From the NCBI RefSeq assembly GCF_000571935.1, contig NZ_ATAX01000019.1, forward strand, positions 1-51,926: a stretch of 51,926 bases of DNA, read 5' to 3'. The notes below the pieces were generated by a model that was not told the DNA's origin, made no database searches, and worked only from the letters and a program-made list of their open reading frames with translations. The number at the start of each line of letters is the position of its first letter. The first letter of the stretch is position 1. Both the position numbers and the translations under genes were made by a program. Of the stretch, positions 35,673-44,912 are shown piece by piece. Origin of the DNA: Ruminococcus flavefaciens 007c. Its GTDB lineage: Bacteria > Bacillota > Clostridia > Oscillospirales > Ruminococcaceae.

Positions 35673-37792
35673 ATGAACATCAAAAAAACTATCGCAGGAA
35701 TAAGTGCTCTTTCTTGGCTGATAAGCTCAGGCGCATTTACAGCCATGAACGCTTTTGCAGCAGATGCCGCTGAGTACAGAACAGGACAGATCACAGCACA
35801 TCTCTATTCAGAGGACAATTTAAGGGACATCGAATGCCGTTATTACAACGATATGCCAAATGTCCCATACATAAAGCTCTCAGATTATTACAGCTGTTGA
35901 ACAAGTCAGGAGCTTCAGATAACAAACAAGAATAATGGAACATATGAGGTCACAGTCCCCATTGGTGCAACAGGTATAATAGACGTAAATAAGGATACAG
36001 TATCTTCAGATGACATTGGAGGATTTTGTTATCCTCAGTATGTAATCGAAAGCAATACTTCAAATCTCTATACATACGTCAAGAGTATTTCGGAACCAAA
36101 TGAAAAGGAAAGTTATACTACAGATTTCTCAGATTATAAGATAGACCTTCGCGGAGATGATAACGATATCTGGTGGCCTGTAGCAACATTATGTGATTTT
36201 TATGATTTTAATTTAAATCAGGGCGCTTTAATTGATGATAACCTGTATTTCTTCAACAGTATTCTCGATATTAAATATTCGAGAACTGCTATTGGTAATT
36301 CTGCAGCGCATAAAGAAGCGTTTATTGAAAAATACCAAAACGGGCGTCCAAAGGATATGGTCGAGTATAACTACAACGAGTTATGTTTTAATTTTGATAG
36401 GACCTATGGTTTCCCGGGAAGATTTATATACAATGATCTTCTTGCTGAGACCAATTTTGACACAATGCTCTCAACTCAAGTGACAGCACAAAAAAGATAA
36501 AAGAGCTGCTTCTTTCCGAAGATGCACATGAATACTGTGCAGGCTACGAACTCCTGAACAATTATTTCTGGGACGGCGGACATACTTTTTTTTATGGTAC
36601 TATGATCAGTGAAGAATCAGATTTTACTGCTAAAGTTGCTGAAGTATTTGCCTCCATAAGCGGACTGAAAGATGCAATGAATTACAGAGCAATAAATGCA
36701 AACTCAGAATACAGCGGTAATTCTGCATATACAGCATTAATTAAAATGTGTGAAACAGCTGATACATATGAAGAATTTAATAACTCAATATATGCCGTAA
36801 AAGGCGATACAGCTGTTTTCTCATTTTTAATGTTCAATGATGAATCAGATAAATGGAGCTCATATTATTATGAAAACGGAGAAATGCCTCAGGATCTCAT
36901 CACTGAATTCTATAACTGCGTTACTAAAGCAAATGCAGATCCTGCAATAAAGAACTTCGTTATTGATCTTGGTGCAAACTTCGGCGGTTCAGCAGCTGTA
37001 TTGGAATATATGATGGGAATCATAAGTGATCTTGACAATATCACTATTATTTTAGGAAACGGCGATAAGTCTGTTACAGAACAGTATTTAGTAGACAAGA
37101 ATCTTGACAAGTCATATGATGAAAAGGATAAGGCTATGAAGCTTGACCTTAATTTCGGTATCATTACCTCGAATTACTCATTCTCATGTGCTAATCTTAT
37201 GCCTGCACTCGCCAAGGATGCAGGAATAATGCTGGTAGGTGAAAAAAGCGGCGGCGGTACCTGTGCAACAAACCGTTACGTTACACCTGACGGACTGGTG
37301 TACGCTCTTTCAACAGGTCAGAAATTCGTCGATAAAGCCGGCACTCCTATTGATAACGGTATTCAGCCTGATTATGATATCGTAAAGATAAACGATGACG
37401 GTACAAAAGACTATTCCGAGGTCTATAACTTCAGCAAACTCAGTTCTCTCTTCAGTGATTTCTATGGCAAGAAGGCTGAGACAGATCCTTCAGTAACTAC
37501 AACTACAACTTCAACTACCACAACGACTTCAACAACAACCACCACAACTACTACATCTTCATCGTCGACAACAACCTCTGAAACAACAACTGTTTCATCA
37601 ACATCGTCATCTTCTGCTTCAACATCAGGCAGCACAACTACAAATGCAAATGGAACTCTTCCAAGCACAGGAAATAATTCCGCAGGTACAGCAGCCGCTG
37701 CTGCTTGTGCAGCTATAATAACAATTGCAGGCGGAGCTTTGATCTTCATATCACGCAGAAGCAGAAATAAAGAAGATAACGGTATATCCTGA
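35673..37792 (+). pseudogene. Broken LPxTG-anchored S41-family protease
   Basis: The start codon follows GAGGAG and encodes a signal peptide (MNIKKTIAGISALSWL). Reading stops at TGA (35898-35900) after about 75 codons, yet the same frame stays open to 36500 and clearly continues the protein (TSQELQITNKNNGTY onward). Near 36468-36473 an extra TC shifts the frame; removing it rejoins the last segment, which holds an S41-like core (NFVIDLGANFGGSA, SNYSFSCANLMPALA, GEKSGGG), a Thr/Ser linker of about 50 residues, and a sorting signal LPSTG with membrane helix and basic tail. The intact protein would be a cell-wall-anchored peptidase of ~705 residues. Two independent lesions make it a pseudogene here, unless the assembly is wrong. 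Confidence 0.8.
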
Positions 37793-37881
37793 TAAAAAGC
37801 TCAGGGACAATACGCACCGATGACGCCAAAAAGCTTTATCGCAGCGCACTTACTTATAATAATGCCTTATAAAACTGATAA

Positions 37882-37915
37882 AAAGGAACTGTTTTCACAA
37901 CAGTTCCTTTTTTAT
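37882..37915 (+). terminator. Terminator after the S41 relic
   Basis: AAAGGAACTGTT pairs perfectly with AACAGTTCCTTT around TTCAC, then TTTTATAG. Confidence 0.85.
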
Positions 37916-38037
37916 AGTATCAAGTCTGCTTTTAATGCAAAATTAACAACTGAAGTTACGTCTGGATTTGACTCTTATTATAAAGTTATATAAAAATATA
38001 CATTTCACACTCAAAAATATCATTTCACGCAGATACG

Positions 38038-38067
38038 TTGATTTATGCCTGTATGATATGTTATAAT
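38038..38067 (+). promoter_or_regulatory. Promoter before the small ORF/lipoprotein pair
   Basis: TTGATT (38038-38043), an 18-base spacer and TATAAT (38062-38067) form a plausible sigma-A promoter. Confidence 0.5.
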
Positions 38068-38123
38068 ATATGTGCTGCTTTGTGGTACAGAATAGTTAAT
38101 GGAATGATGATTCAAATTCAATT

Positions 38124-38381
38124 GTGTCAGAATATACAAAAGGTAATCATCCTGTAAAGCATCTTATCCTTAATACTTTTGCTGAATCTGCTGCCAAGTT
38201 ATCATATGTTCAACAAAAATACAAACAAAGTTATATTGAGACAATCTATGGAGCTGATATGTTGGGAGAAGATGTTTATTCACTACCTGCCCCAGCAAAA
38301 GTTACTGACAATGAATTAAAAGCTCTTCAAAATGCTTTTGTTAGATTAATAGGAGAGAAATTGAATGAAGAAACAAAATAA
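38124..38381 (+). CDS. Hypothetical protein, possibly a gene fragment
   Basis: This 85-residue frame would start at a GTG without a visible ribosome site; the frame is open for eight more codons upstream to a TAA at 38097. It is mostly helical, with no signal peptide and no motif I know (HLILNTFAESAAKLSYVQQ is a typical stretch). It overlaps the start of the lipoprotein gene by 17 bases, suggesting they once formed an operon. The poor start suggests that an N-terminal part has been lost. Confidence 0.4.
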   Translation: MSEYTKGNHPVKHLILNTFAESAAKLSYVQQKYKQSYIETIYGADMLGEDVYSLPAPAKVTDNELKALQNAFVRLIGEKLNEETK

Positions 38382-38958
38382 GATCATATTATTATCAATA
38401 CTATCATGTTTAATTGCTTTTATTACAAGTTGTTCATTCACACATAATACGAAAATAAAAACTAAATTTGGTGATGAATTTATAGTATCATCTGATAGTT
38501 GGACTGACTCTTATTATATAAAAGATGTTAACTCTGATTTTGGTTTAAGCATTTCATATTTTGAAGATGAAAACGATTTTAAACCAATATGTGATACAAA
38601 ACTGTTTCGTTGTTACAGATTAAAAAACAGTATCGATGATATATATATTTGTAAATTAAAAAATGAAACCAGCTTCTTTTGGATTGGTGCTGATGTAAAT
38701 GAACCACCATCTTTTTTTAAAGATAAATATGGTGAACAATTAAAAAGTCACTATTTAGCAGATATTTATATTATGGAAATATGCACGGAATATCTTTATA
38801 AAATATATCATGAAGAATTCATTGAAATGGCAGAGAAAATCAAAGAAAAAGATTATGAATATTTAAAAAAATACGGGCTTACATTAAAAATGATTGAAAA
38901 TACTGATGAATTCAAACAAAAAGAAGAATTAATAGCGAAATATGTAGATGAACCATAA
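38365..38958 (+). CDS. Putative lipoprotein
   Basis: This 197-residue protein has a lipoprotein signal peptide: a basic start, a hydrophobic core and the lipobox FITSC with Cys23 as the lipidation site. The mature part is rich in aspartate, tyrosine and lysine, with no domain I recognise. TAGGAGAG lies ten bases before the ATG. It would be anchored outside the cell membrane. Its base composition is AT-rich relative to the flanking dockerin genes, which hints at transfer. Confidence 0.65.
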   Translation: MKKQNKIILLSILSCLIAFITSCSFTHNTKIKTKFGDEFIVSSDSWTDSYYIKDVNSDFGLSISYFEDENDFKPICDTKLFRCYRLKNSIDDIYICKLKNETSFFWIGADVNEPPSFFKDKYGEQLKSHYLADIYIMEICTEYLYKIYHEEFIEMAEKIKEKDYEYLKKYGLTLKMIENTDEFKQKEELIAKYVDEP

Positions 38959-38992
38959 TAATGGTTATCTGAACAATATTAAATAGGTATAC

Positions 38993-39026
38993 TTAATAAG
39001 AGCAGCTCAAAAACTGCCCTTATTAT
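38993..39026 (+). terminator. Hairpin after the lipoprotein gene
   Basis: AATAAGAGCAG pairs with CTGCCCTTATT (one mismatch) and is followed by a weak T-rich stretch. Confidence 0.5.
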
Positions 39027-39098
39027 ATCCTTGTAAATAGGTTTATTTGTCAATGGATTGATTTAAAAATCACCGAAGAGAGGAATGTAAACTAAGAA

Positions 39099-39191
39099 AT
39101 GAAAAATAGTATTTATCCTACCACACAAAAAAACGGAAATAAAATTTTATTAATTACAGCTATAATTATATTAATACTTTGCAATACTTGA
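39099..39191 (+). other. Short ORF with signal-like helix
   Basis: This 30-codon frame encodes a hydrophobic helix ending ILILCNT and then a stop. The cysteine position recalls a lipobox. AGAGAGG is too far upstream to be a good ribosome site. It may be the decayed start of a lost lipoprotein gene. Confidence 0.25.
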
Positions 39192-39316
39192 TGCAACTGT
39201 TAATACAAGTAAATAAATACTATTTTCAATAAACACTCAACTTCGGGGAGTATTTTCTTCACACCGCCACAACGTCCAGAATATGAAAGCTCTCGGTAGC
39301 AGTTACTCATCTTGAC

Positions 39317-39472
39317 ATGACAGAGGATATGATATTGTGTCCGACAGGAAAGCTTATGCCTGAGGATATAGCATATATGGCTGTTACGGATAAGCTCTGC
39401 AAGGTTAGCGTAGAAACAAACGATGATGTCATATGTCATGATGTAATGGAAAAGGCTTTGTCAAGACGCTGA
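39317..39472 (+). pseudogene. C-terminal gene fragment of unknown family
   Basis: This open frame reads MTEDMILCPTGKLMPEDIAY and on to DDVICHDVMEKALSRR. It looks like real protein sequence, and the frame is open for about nine further codons upstream to a TGA. It has no ribosome site, and the other strand's longer frame here is less protein-like. I take it as the tail of a lost gene, still followed by its terminator; the family is unknown. Confidence 0.4.
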
Positions 39473-39498
39473 GAATATAAAAAAGCTAATGAATAAAG

Positions 39499-39533
39499 CA
39501 ACCCCGTGGAGTAATCCTAGGGGCTCTTTTTCA
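39499..39533 (+). terminator. Terminator after the gene fragment
   Basis: AGC-ACCCC and GGA arms pair with TCC and AGGGGCT, followed by CTTTTT. Confidence 0.55.
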
Positions 39534-39595
39534 TTCAAATTTGTCCGGAGAAATCATTTATATTCATAAACAATACCGAACTGCAGTTGTATGGC

Positions 39596-39624
39596 TTGAC
39601 TTTTGATCGTTTATGTTATAAAAT
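39596..39624 (+). promoter_or_regulatory. Promoter of the TPM-like gene
   Basis: TTGACT (39596-39601), a 17-base spacer and TAAAAT (39619-39624) lie about 30 bases before the GGGGGGATA ribosome site. Confidence 0.6.
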
Positions 39625-39658
39625 ATATCTGTATAATCATGATACAGGGGGGATAATT

Positions 39659-40921
39659 ATGCCGCATTCATCTGGAGGAGGCTCCCATGGAGGAGGTTCA
39701 CACGGTGGACATCACGGGGGATATCACGGAAGTTCGGATAACAGGGATAACAGTACAAGGACCAGCAGTCGTCCGTTCCGTAATTCACGGAGATATACCT
39801 ATTCTCACCGTGGTATGCAAAGGTATTTTTATGCAGGCACTGATTTCAAGCCGGGATTTCAGGTATCAAAGTTCCTGACGCTGATTCCGCTGATATTGAT
39901 AGGCGCATTTCTTCTTTACAGAGCCATACCGCACATACCTTCATACAGCGATCACAACATAGTGATAAAGGACGAAGCGAATGTCATCAGCAATGAGGAC
40001 AGAATTATCTCGGAGCTGAAGGCTTTTCAGACAAAAACGGGAATAACTCCGTCGGTCATCACGATATACAATGAGGAATGGATGGAAAACAGTTATTCTC
40101 TCGAAAATTATGCCTATAACAGGTACCTTTCTGAGTTTGACGATGAGATGCACTGGCTGATAATGTATTCTCAGCCCAACGTAAAACTGGCAAAACGCGA
40201 ATACTGGTACTGGGAAGGTATGCAAGGAGATAAGACGGATAGTGTACTTACGGTATCAGCAGCGAACAGCTTCAATAATACTTTCCAGTCGTATCTGAGC
40301 GATAACGAGAGCTTTGACGATGCGCTGACAAAATCATTTGCCAAGCTTACTAATGAGATCTCTTTGAAACCAGCATTGGAGGATCTGTTTTTTCCACTGT
40401 TTATTCTGGCAATGGCGTTGTTACGTTTGGCCACTATAGTGTACCAGTCTGTCAAATACAGAGATGCAGTTCCTGCTCCGTTTGGGGCTGATGCAGGTGC
40501 ATACAGCGGTACAAATGGTGATACGGGCGGTATTTACGGCGGCACTGACAACGCATACGGCAGAAGTTCGATGGCCGGGCCTTACATCTCAGATGTATAT
40601 GCAGGTACCGATAAGAAGCCTTACGATCCGCAGGAGGAACGCCGAAGAAGAATAATCGACTCAGGACAGAATTACACCTTTGCCGATTACAAGGCTGACA
40701 AAAAGGAAAGAGATGCTGAATTCCATACCTTCATCAATCAGTACGAGCAGCTCATACCCGATGACCGAAGAAGCAATAAGATGCCGACTATGGACAGCGT
40801 ACCTTCAGCTGCCAATGAGAGAACTTCATACAGCCAGGACGGAATGGTTACCTGTGAGTACTGCGGTGGCTCATTTGCAGAAAAGTATAAAAAATGCCCC
40901 TTCTGCAATGCAAAGCGCTGA
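39659..40921 (+). CDS. TPM-like membrane protein with Gly/His head and zinc ribbon
   Basis: This protein has 420 residues from the ATG behind GGGGGG; a frame opening 24 codons earlier lacks a ribosome site and covers the promoter. The N-terminus (1-27) is a Gly/His/Ser repeat (SHGGGSHGGHHGGYHG), probably metal-binding. A membrane helix follows (about 75-95), then a TPM-like domain (about 105-230; DEANVISNEDRII and TGITPSVITIYNEEW), a second helix (about 240-265), a flexible Gly/Tyr-rich stretch, and a C-terminal Cys4 zinc ribbon (CEYCGGSF and CPFCNAKR). TPM proteins act at membranes in envelope upkeep in several bacteria. The substrate is unknown. Confidence 0.65.
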   Translation: MPHSSGGGSHGGGSHGGHHGGYHGSSDNRDNSTRTSSRPFRNSRRYTYSHRGMQRYFYAGTDFKPGFQVSKFLTLIPLILIGAFLLYRAIPHIPSYSDHNIVIKDEANVISNEDRIISELKAFQTKTGITPSVITIYNEEWMENSYSLENYAYNRYLSEFDDEMHWLIMYSQPNVKLAKREYWYWEGMQGDKTDSVLTVSAANSFNNTFQSYLSDNESFDDALTKSFAKLTNEISLKPALEDLFFPLFILAMALLRLATIVYQSVKYRDAVPAPFGADAGAYSGTNGDTGGIYGGTDNAYGRSSMAGPYISDVYAGTDKKPYDPQEERRRRIIDSGQNYTFADYKADKKERDAEFHTFINQYEQLIPDDRRSNKMPTMDSVPSAANERTSYSQDGMVTCEYCGGSFAEKYKKCPFCNAKR

Positions 40922-40952
40922 TATATGCTAACTGAAGGAATTGATAATATAT

Positions 40953-40991
40953 AAGAACAACAGCTCCCTTGCGGAGCTGTTTTTTTCATAT
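40953..40991 (+). terminator. Terminator after the TPM-like gene
   Basis: ACAGCTCC pairs perfectly with GGAGCTGT and TTTTTTT follows. A closely similar element, including flanks, lies at 50844-50882. Confidence 0.9.
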
Positions 40992-41033
40992 CGTTCATGA
41001 ATACAAAAAAGTACACATAAAATGTGACGGAGC

Positions 41034-41250
41034 CAGGTCATTAACCGGCTCCGATTCTTTTTAATAGGGTGTCACTTTTATTTGCCATATTTCAAAAGTG
41101 AAAAAACAACTTATATGACTCGCTATTGAGAAGAATTCTGATTATTGTATTCTTCATCAGAAACAACTTCATACTATTATGGCTGATTTCAGCTTTGTCA
41201 TTTACCTATAAGCTTAAATATCTCCGCAGGTTTCAGAGTTTTTCTAAAGA
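41034..41250. repeat. Direct repeat A (decayed thioredoxin gene end)
   Basis: This segment matches 44913-45170 in the same orientation, sharing CATTAACCGGCTCCGATTC, GTGTCACTTTT, CCATATTTCAAAAG, ATTATTGTATTCTTCATCAG and CTATAAGCTT blocks. A ~58-base stretch present in copy B is absent. On the minus strand 41198-41250 encodes KTLKPAEIFKLIGK and a stop, nearly identical to the end of the thioredoxin gene at 45126, so it is the tail of a lost paralogue. Confidence 0.85.
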
Positions 41251-41283
41251 ATAGATATCAAATAGGGTATTCACTTTAGCTTC

Positions 41284-41312
41284 TTGACATATGAATGTTT
41301 AAATGATATAAT
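41284..41312 (+). promoter_or_regulatory. Promoter of the MgtA-type ATPase
   Basis: TTGACA (41284-41289), a 17-base spacer and TATAAT (41307-41312) form a perfect consensus promoter. The leader is only about 55 bases long, too short for an M-box magnesium riboswitch. Confidence 0.85.
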
Positions 41313-41316
41313 TTTA

Positions 41317-41341
41317 AATACATACATAAAGAGTATGTATT
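41317..41341 (+). promoter_or_regulatory. Palindrome at the ATPase transcription start
   Basis: AATACATAC and GTATGTATT form a perfect inverted repeat with a seven-base centre. It lies four bases after the -10 box, where a repressor would block initiation. A 5' stabilising hairpin is the alternative. Confidence 0.6.
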
Positions 41342-41373
41342 AAAAACTATCAGTTGATGACCGGAGGCTTAAA

Positions 41374-43992
41374 ATGTCAGAAAACAAAAATGAGAAAAAG
41401 CAGGCTGCCGAGAAGCAGCTTGCAGAAATAGCCAAAATAACAGACGAGGAGCTTTTTCAGAGACTTGATACCTGTGACGAGGGACTTAATCAGGTAGAAG
41501 CGAGCGATCGTCTGGAAGAATATGGAAAGAATATAATAGACACAGGTAATGAGAACAGTCTGTTGAAACGTGTACGTGCAGCGATCATCAATCCGTTCAA
41601 TATCGTACTTCTCATTGTTGCGGCAGTCACGCTTGTAACCGATGTCATCATCGCTACTAAGCCAAGTTGGGCTACTTTCCTTATGCTGATATTCGTAGTT
41701 GCAGTATCTGGCATCATTTCATTTGTGCAGGAAGAAAAGTCCAATTCCGCCGCACAGAAGCTTCAGAACATGATAACCAATAAAATAGATGTTATCAGAA
41801 ACGGCAGTAGCATGGAAGTTAATATAGAAGATGTTGTTCCTGGCGACGTTGTAAAACTTGCTTCAGGAGATATGCTTCCTGGAGACGTTCGATTTATCGA
41901 AACCAAAGACTTGTTTACCGATCAGTCGCAGCTTACTGGCGAAAGTCAGCCTATCGAAAAATTCGCAGGTCCCGATCCCGAGGGTTCGGATATAACAGAG
42001 CTTGATAATATTGGCTTTATGGGAAGTAATATAATCTCAGGTAGTGCTAAGGCTGTAATACTTACAACAGGAAATCGTACATATCTCGGTAGTATGGCCA
42101 AGAGCCTCAACACCTATCAGGACAAGAGCAGCTTTGAGCGCAATATCAACTCAATAAGCAAGCTGCTCATAAAATTCATGATAGTTATGGTACCGATCAT
42201 TTTTATTGCCAATTTCATCACCAAGGGAAGCTGGCTCGATTCACTGATGTTTGGTATAACCATCGCAGTAGGACTTATGCCGGAAATGCTTCCCGTTATC
42301 ATGACATCATCGCTTGCAAAGGGCGCCATAAACATGTCCCGCAAGCAAACCATAGTAAAGCGTCTCGGTGCTATACAGACATTCGGAGAAATGGACGTAC
42401 TCTGTACGGATAAAACAGGTACTCTTACTCAGGACGAGATAGTGCTTGAAAAATACATGGACGTTCTCGGACGCGAAGATAAGCGAATTCTGCGTCATGC
42501 TTTTATGAACAGCTTCTTCCAGACAGGCTTGAAGAACCTTATGGATGTAGCTATAATCAACCGTGCTGAAAAGGAAGAGCTCTCATATTTAAAAGAGGCT
42601 TATGTGCGTGAAGATGAAATCCCATTTGATTTCAGCCGCCGCCGCATGAGCGTTGTGCTGCGAGACAAGAATGGCAAGAGGCAACTGATAACCAAGGGCG
42701 CAGTAGAAGAAATACTGTCAATATGCGGATATATTGAGATAGAAGGCGAAGTTAAACCAATCACACAGGAGCTTATCGACAACGCTCAGAGAATAGCCAC
42801 TGAAAACAACCTTGAAGGTATCCGCGTAATAGCTGTTGCACAGAAAAACAATATCCACGATGTTGAGACGTTCGGTGTAGATGATGAGAGCGACATGGTG
42901 CTTATTGGATTTGTCGGCTTCCTCGATCCTCCTAAACCTTCTGCGGAGTCGGCTATCGCAGCTCTTCAGAAAAATGGTGTCCGTACAGTAGTCCTTACAG
43001 GCGATACCGAAGGCGTTGCAATCAACATCTGCGGCAGACTCGGAATACCCACAGATTATACTCTGACAGGTGCACAGGTTGAAGAAATGACCGACGACGA
43101 ACTGAACGAGGCCTGCGAGAAATGCCACATCTATTCCAAACTCTCACCATATCAAAAGCAGCGTGTAGTAAAGGCTTTCCAGACTAAAGGACATACAGTC
43201 GGATATATGGGCGATGGTATAAATGACAGCTTGCCGCTTAAACAGGCTGATGTTGGTATTTCTGTAGATACAGCCGTTGATATTGCAAAGGAAGTTGCGG
43301 ATATCATCCTGCTTGAAAAAGACCTTAATGTTCTTGATGAAGGTGTTATCGAAGGAAGACGCACCTTTGCAAATATGTCCAAGTATCTGAAAATGTCTGT
43401 CAGCGGTAACTTTGGTAATATGTTCTCTGTACTTATAGCAAGTATCTTCCTGCCGTTCCTGCCGCTTCTGCCTATACATATCCTTGTACAGAATATCCTC
43501 AATGATTTCGCACAGCTCGGAATGCCATTCGACCATGTTGAGGACGAGAGTATCAGGCTGCCTAAGAAATGGAATATCCCCGGCATAAAAAAATTCATGG
43601 TGATATTCGGATTGCTCAGTACAGTTCTCGACGTTCTGTGTTTCCTTGTGCTGTGGTTTATTTATAAATTCAACTGCAACGATATGGCAGGCTTCTTCCA
43701 GAACGGTTGGTTCATGTTTGGTATAATCTCACAGACTGTAGTTATCCATACGATCAGAACTCCCAAAGTACCGTTTATCAAAGACCGTGCTTCATTACAG
43801 TTAAATATATCTACGCTGGCAGTGGTAATAGTTACGCTTATTATAGGTTTTACTGCAATTGCAAAGCTTTTCGATCTGCCTGTAATGATCCCGTCCTATG
43901 TAATATGGCTTGCTGTTCTCATGCTTGTATACACTATACTTGCACAGATACTGAAGCATATCTACATCAGGAAGAACCATGAGTGGGTATGA
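41374..43992 (+). CDS. mgtA: MgtA-type P-type ATPase (magnesium importer)
   Basis: This 872-residue P3B-type ATPase probably imports Mg2+ across the cell membrane with ATP. It has TGES (188-191, dephosphorylation), the membrane motif GLMPEMLPVI (300-309) close to the GLTPEMLP of MgtA, the phosphorylation motif DKTGT (Asp346), FQTGLKNLMDVAI typical of the MgtA class, the nucleotide-binding KGA segment, and MGDGINDSLPLKQADVGI at the hinge. About ten membrane helices are visible, including the C-terminal six. GGAGG precedes the ATG. Calcium ATPases are the nearest alternative, but the FQTGLKN stretch argues against them. It stands alone between repeats A and B. Confidence 0.9.
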   Translation: MSENKNEKKQAAEKQLAEIAKITDEELFQRLDTCDEGLNQVEASDRLEEYGKNIIDTGNENSLLKRVRAAIINPFNIVLLIVAAVTLVTDVIIATKPSWATFLMLIFVVAVSGIISFVQEEKSNSAAQKLQNMITNKIDVIRNGSSMEVNIEDVVPGDVVKLASGDMLPGDVRFIETKDLFTDQSQLTGESQPIEKFAGPDPEGSDITELDNIGFMGSNIISGSAKAVILTTGNRTYLGSMAKSLNTYQDKSSFERNINSISKLLIKFMIVMVPIIFIANFITKGSWLDSLMFGITIAVGLMPEMLPVIMTSSLAKGAINMSRKQTIVKRLGAIQTFGEMDVLCTDKTGTLTQDEIVLEKYMDVLGREDKRILRHAFMNSFFQTGLKNLMDVAIINRAEKEELSYLKEAYVREDEIPFDFSRRRMSVVLRDKNGKRQLITKGAVEEILSICGYIEIEGEVKPITQELIDNAQRIATENNLEGIRVIAVAQKNNIHDVETFGVDDESDMVLIGFVGFLDPPKPSAESAIAALQKNGVRTVVLTGDTEGVAINICGRLGIPTDYTLTGAQVEEMTDDELNEACEKCHIYSKLSPYQKQRVVKAFQTKGHTVGYMGDGINDSLPLKQADVGISVDTAVDIAKEVADIILLEKDLNVLDEGVIEGRRTFANMSKYLKMSVSGNFGNMFSVLIASIFLPFLPLLPIHILVQNILNDFAQLGMPFDHVEDESIRLPKKWNIPGIKKFMVIFGLLSTVLDVLCFLVLWFIYKFNCNDMAGFFQNGWFMFGIISQTVVIHTIRTPKVPFIKDRASLQLNISTLAVVIVTLIIGFTAIAKLFDLPVMIPSYVIWLAVLMLVYTILAQILKHIYIRKNHEWV

Positions 43993-44065
43993 GTACCAGA
44001 TCAGTATTAATACAAAATGCAGCCCATAATGATATAATCCCCTCGCCTCCACCAGTTTTAAACTG

Positions 44066-44093
44066 TGGGAATGGCTATATATAGCCATTCCCA
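44066..44093. terminator. Perfect palindrome after the ATPase
   Basis: TGGGAATGGCTATA and TATAGCCATTCCCA form an uninterrupted 14-base-pair inverted repeat. No U-tract follows directly, so it is a probable bidirectional transcription end or a binding site. Confidence 0.55.
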
Positions 44094-44182
44094 TGAGTTC
44101 ACATTTTGCTTATATACAATCTGTTCTTTATTTGTTCTTTGTTCAAGAATCAAGCAAATCAACCATTTCAGAAGCCAATCGG

Positions 44183-44811
44183 TCAGGCACCTTTTGGCTC
44201 TATTTTTTTGTTTGAATAATCCAGTGCAGTGCTGATAGCTTCAGTGATTTTTGCTCTTGCTTCATCAAGTATATGACAGTAAATATTGCTTGTTGTTGAA
44301 ACTACCGAATGTCCTAACGCTCCTGATACCGTAACAATATCTACTCCCTGATTGACAAGAATCGAAGCAAAGGTGTTCCTGAAAGAGTGTATTCCATAGA
44401 ACGGTATATTATTTCGCTCGCAGAATCGCTTTAACCATGAATGCGAAACCCACTGTATATCATCAGTGTGAAAAATACTCTGAACTGAAGCTGTTCTTTT
44501 TCAAGCAATACAAGTATCCTTTGTATATCGTCTGATGTGTATATCTGCTTTTCCGTGTATTGTATCTTTGGCAGGATAACCTTCTTACATGGATTTTTGC
44601 TGACTACTCCCCTTCTTTCACCATATGTAAAAACTTCAGATATAAAGCTGTGATAGTGTCTGATTGCTTTAAGTGATAGTGGGTTTCCGTTAAGCATATT
44701 GGCATCTTTCTCAGAAAGCGAATTGATAAACGCCTGAACATGGCGCGGCGTGATCTTATCCATGCGGAGATGACCTATTGCAGAATACACTCTTGGACAC
44801 AAGCGACGCAT
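44183..44811 (-). pseudogene. Relic of a phage-type tyrosine integrase
   Basis: The minus strand encodes two pieces of one tyrosine recombinase in different frames. The first (44811-44431) covers the core-binding domain and the start of the catalytic domain up to MIYSGFR, the first catalytic arginine region. The second (about 44468-44183) has the other catalytic residues in GIHSFRNTFAS (His-x-x-Arg), GALGHS and the SNIYCHI tyrosine. The central ~80 residues are missing, and the arm-binding N-terminus is also lost. The deletion joint lies near 44465. It is inactive but marks a former integrative element. Confidence 0.85.
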
Positions 44812-44859
44812 GGAAAAGTCCTGTACAATACAGGCTTAGCCTCTTGCAAGCATAAAAAT

Positions 44860-44887
44860 AGCGTAGCAGTCAATTAACTGCTACGCT
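44860..44887. terminator. Hairpin between integrase relic and repeat B
   Basis: AGCGTAGCAGT pairs perfectly with ACTGCTACGCT around a six-base loop. An A-rich run lies on one side, so it would terminate minus-strand transcripts from the metal island. Confidence 0.65.
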
Positions 44888-44912
44888 TATATAGTCTAAC
44901 TTTTTGGGGGCA

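Noticed and set aside
35898..35900. TGA in the S41 gene as selenocysteine or recoded tryptophan
   Set aside because: Other genes here use TGA as stop, no selenocysteine element is evident, and a second independent frameshift in the same gene points to decay.
37495..37580. ACA/ACT repeat as a CRISPR-like or microsatellite locus
   Set aside because: It encodes the Thr-rich linker before the LPxTG anchor. Repeats are codon-level, with no spacers. I saw no CRISPR array anywhere in the window.
37462..37749. Valine/glutamate-rich minus-strand frame
   Set aside because: It is the antisense reading of the Thr/Ser linker of the S41 protein, a low-complexity artefact.
39200..39439. 79-codon minus-strand frame
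   Set aside because: The plus strand holds a more protein-like fragment with a following terminator. The minus frame has no ribosome site.
41255..41373. M-box magnesium riboswitch before mgtA
   Set aside because: Only about 55 bases separate the likely transcription start from the ATG, and no M-box core is visible.
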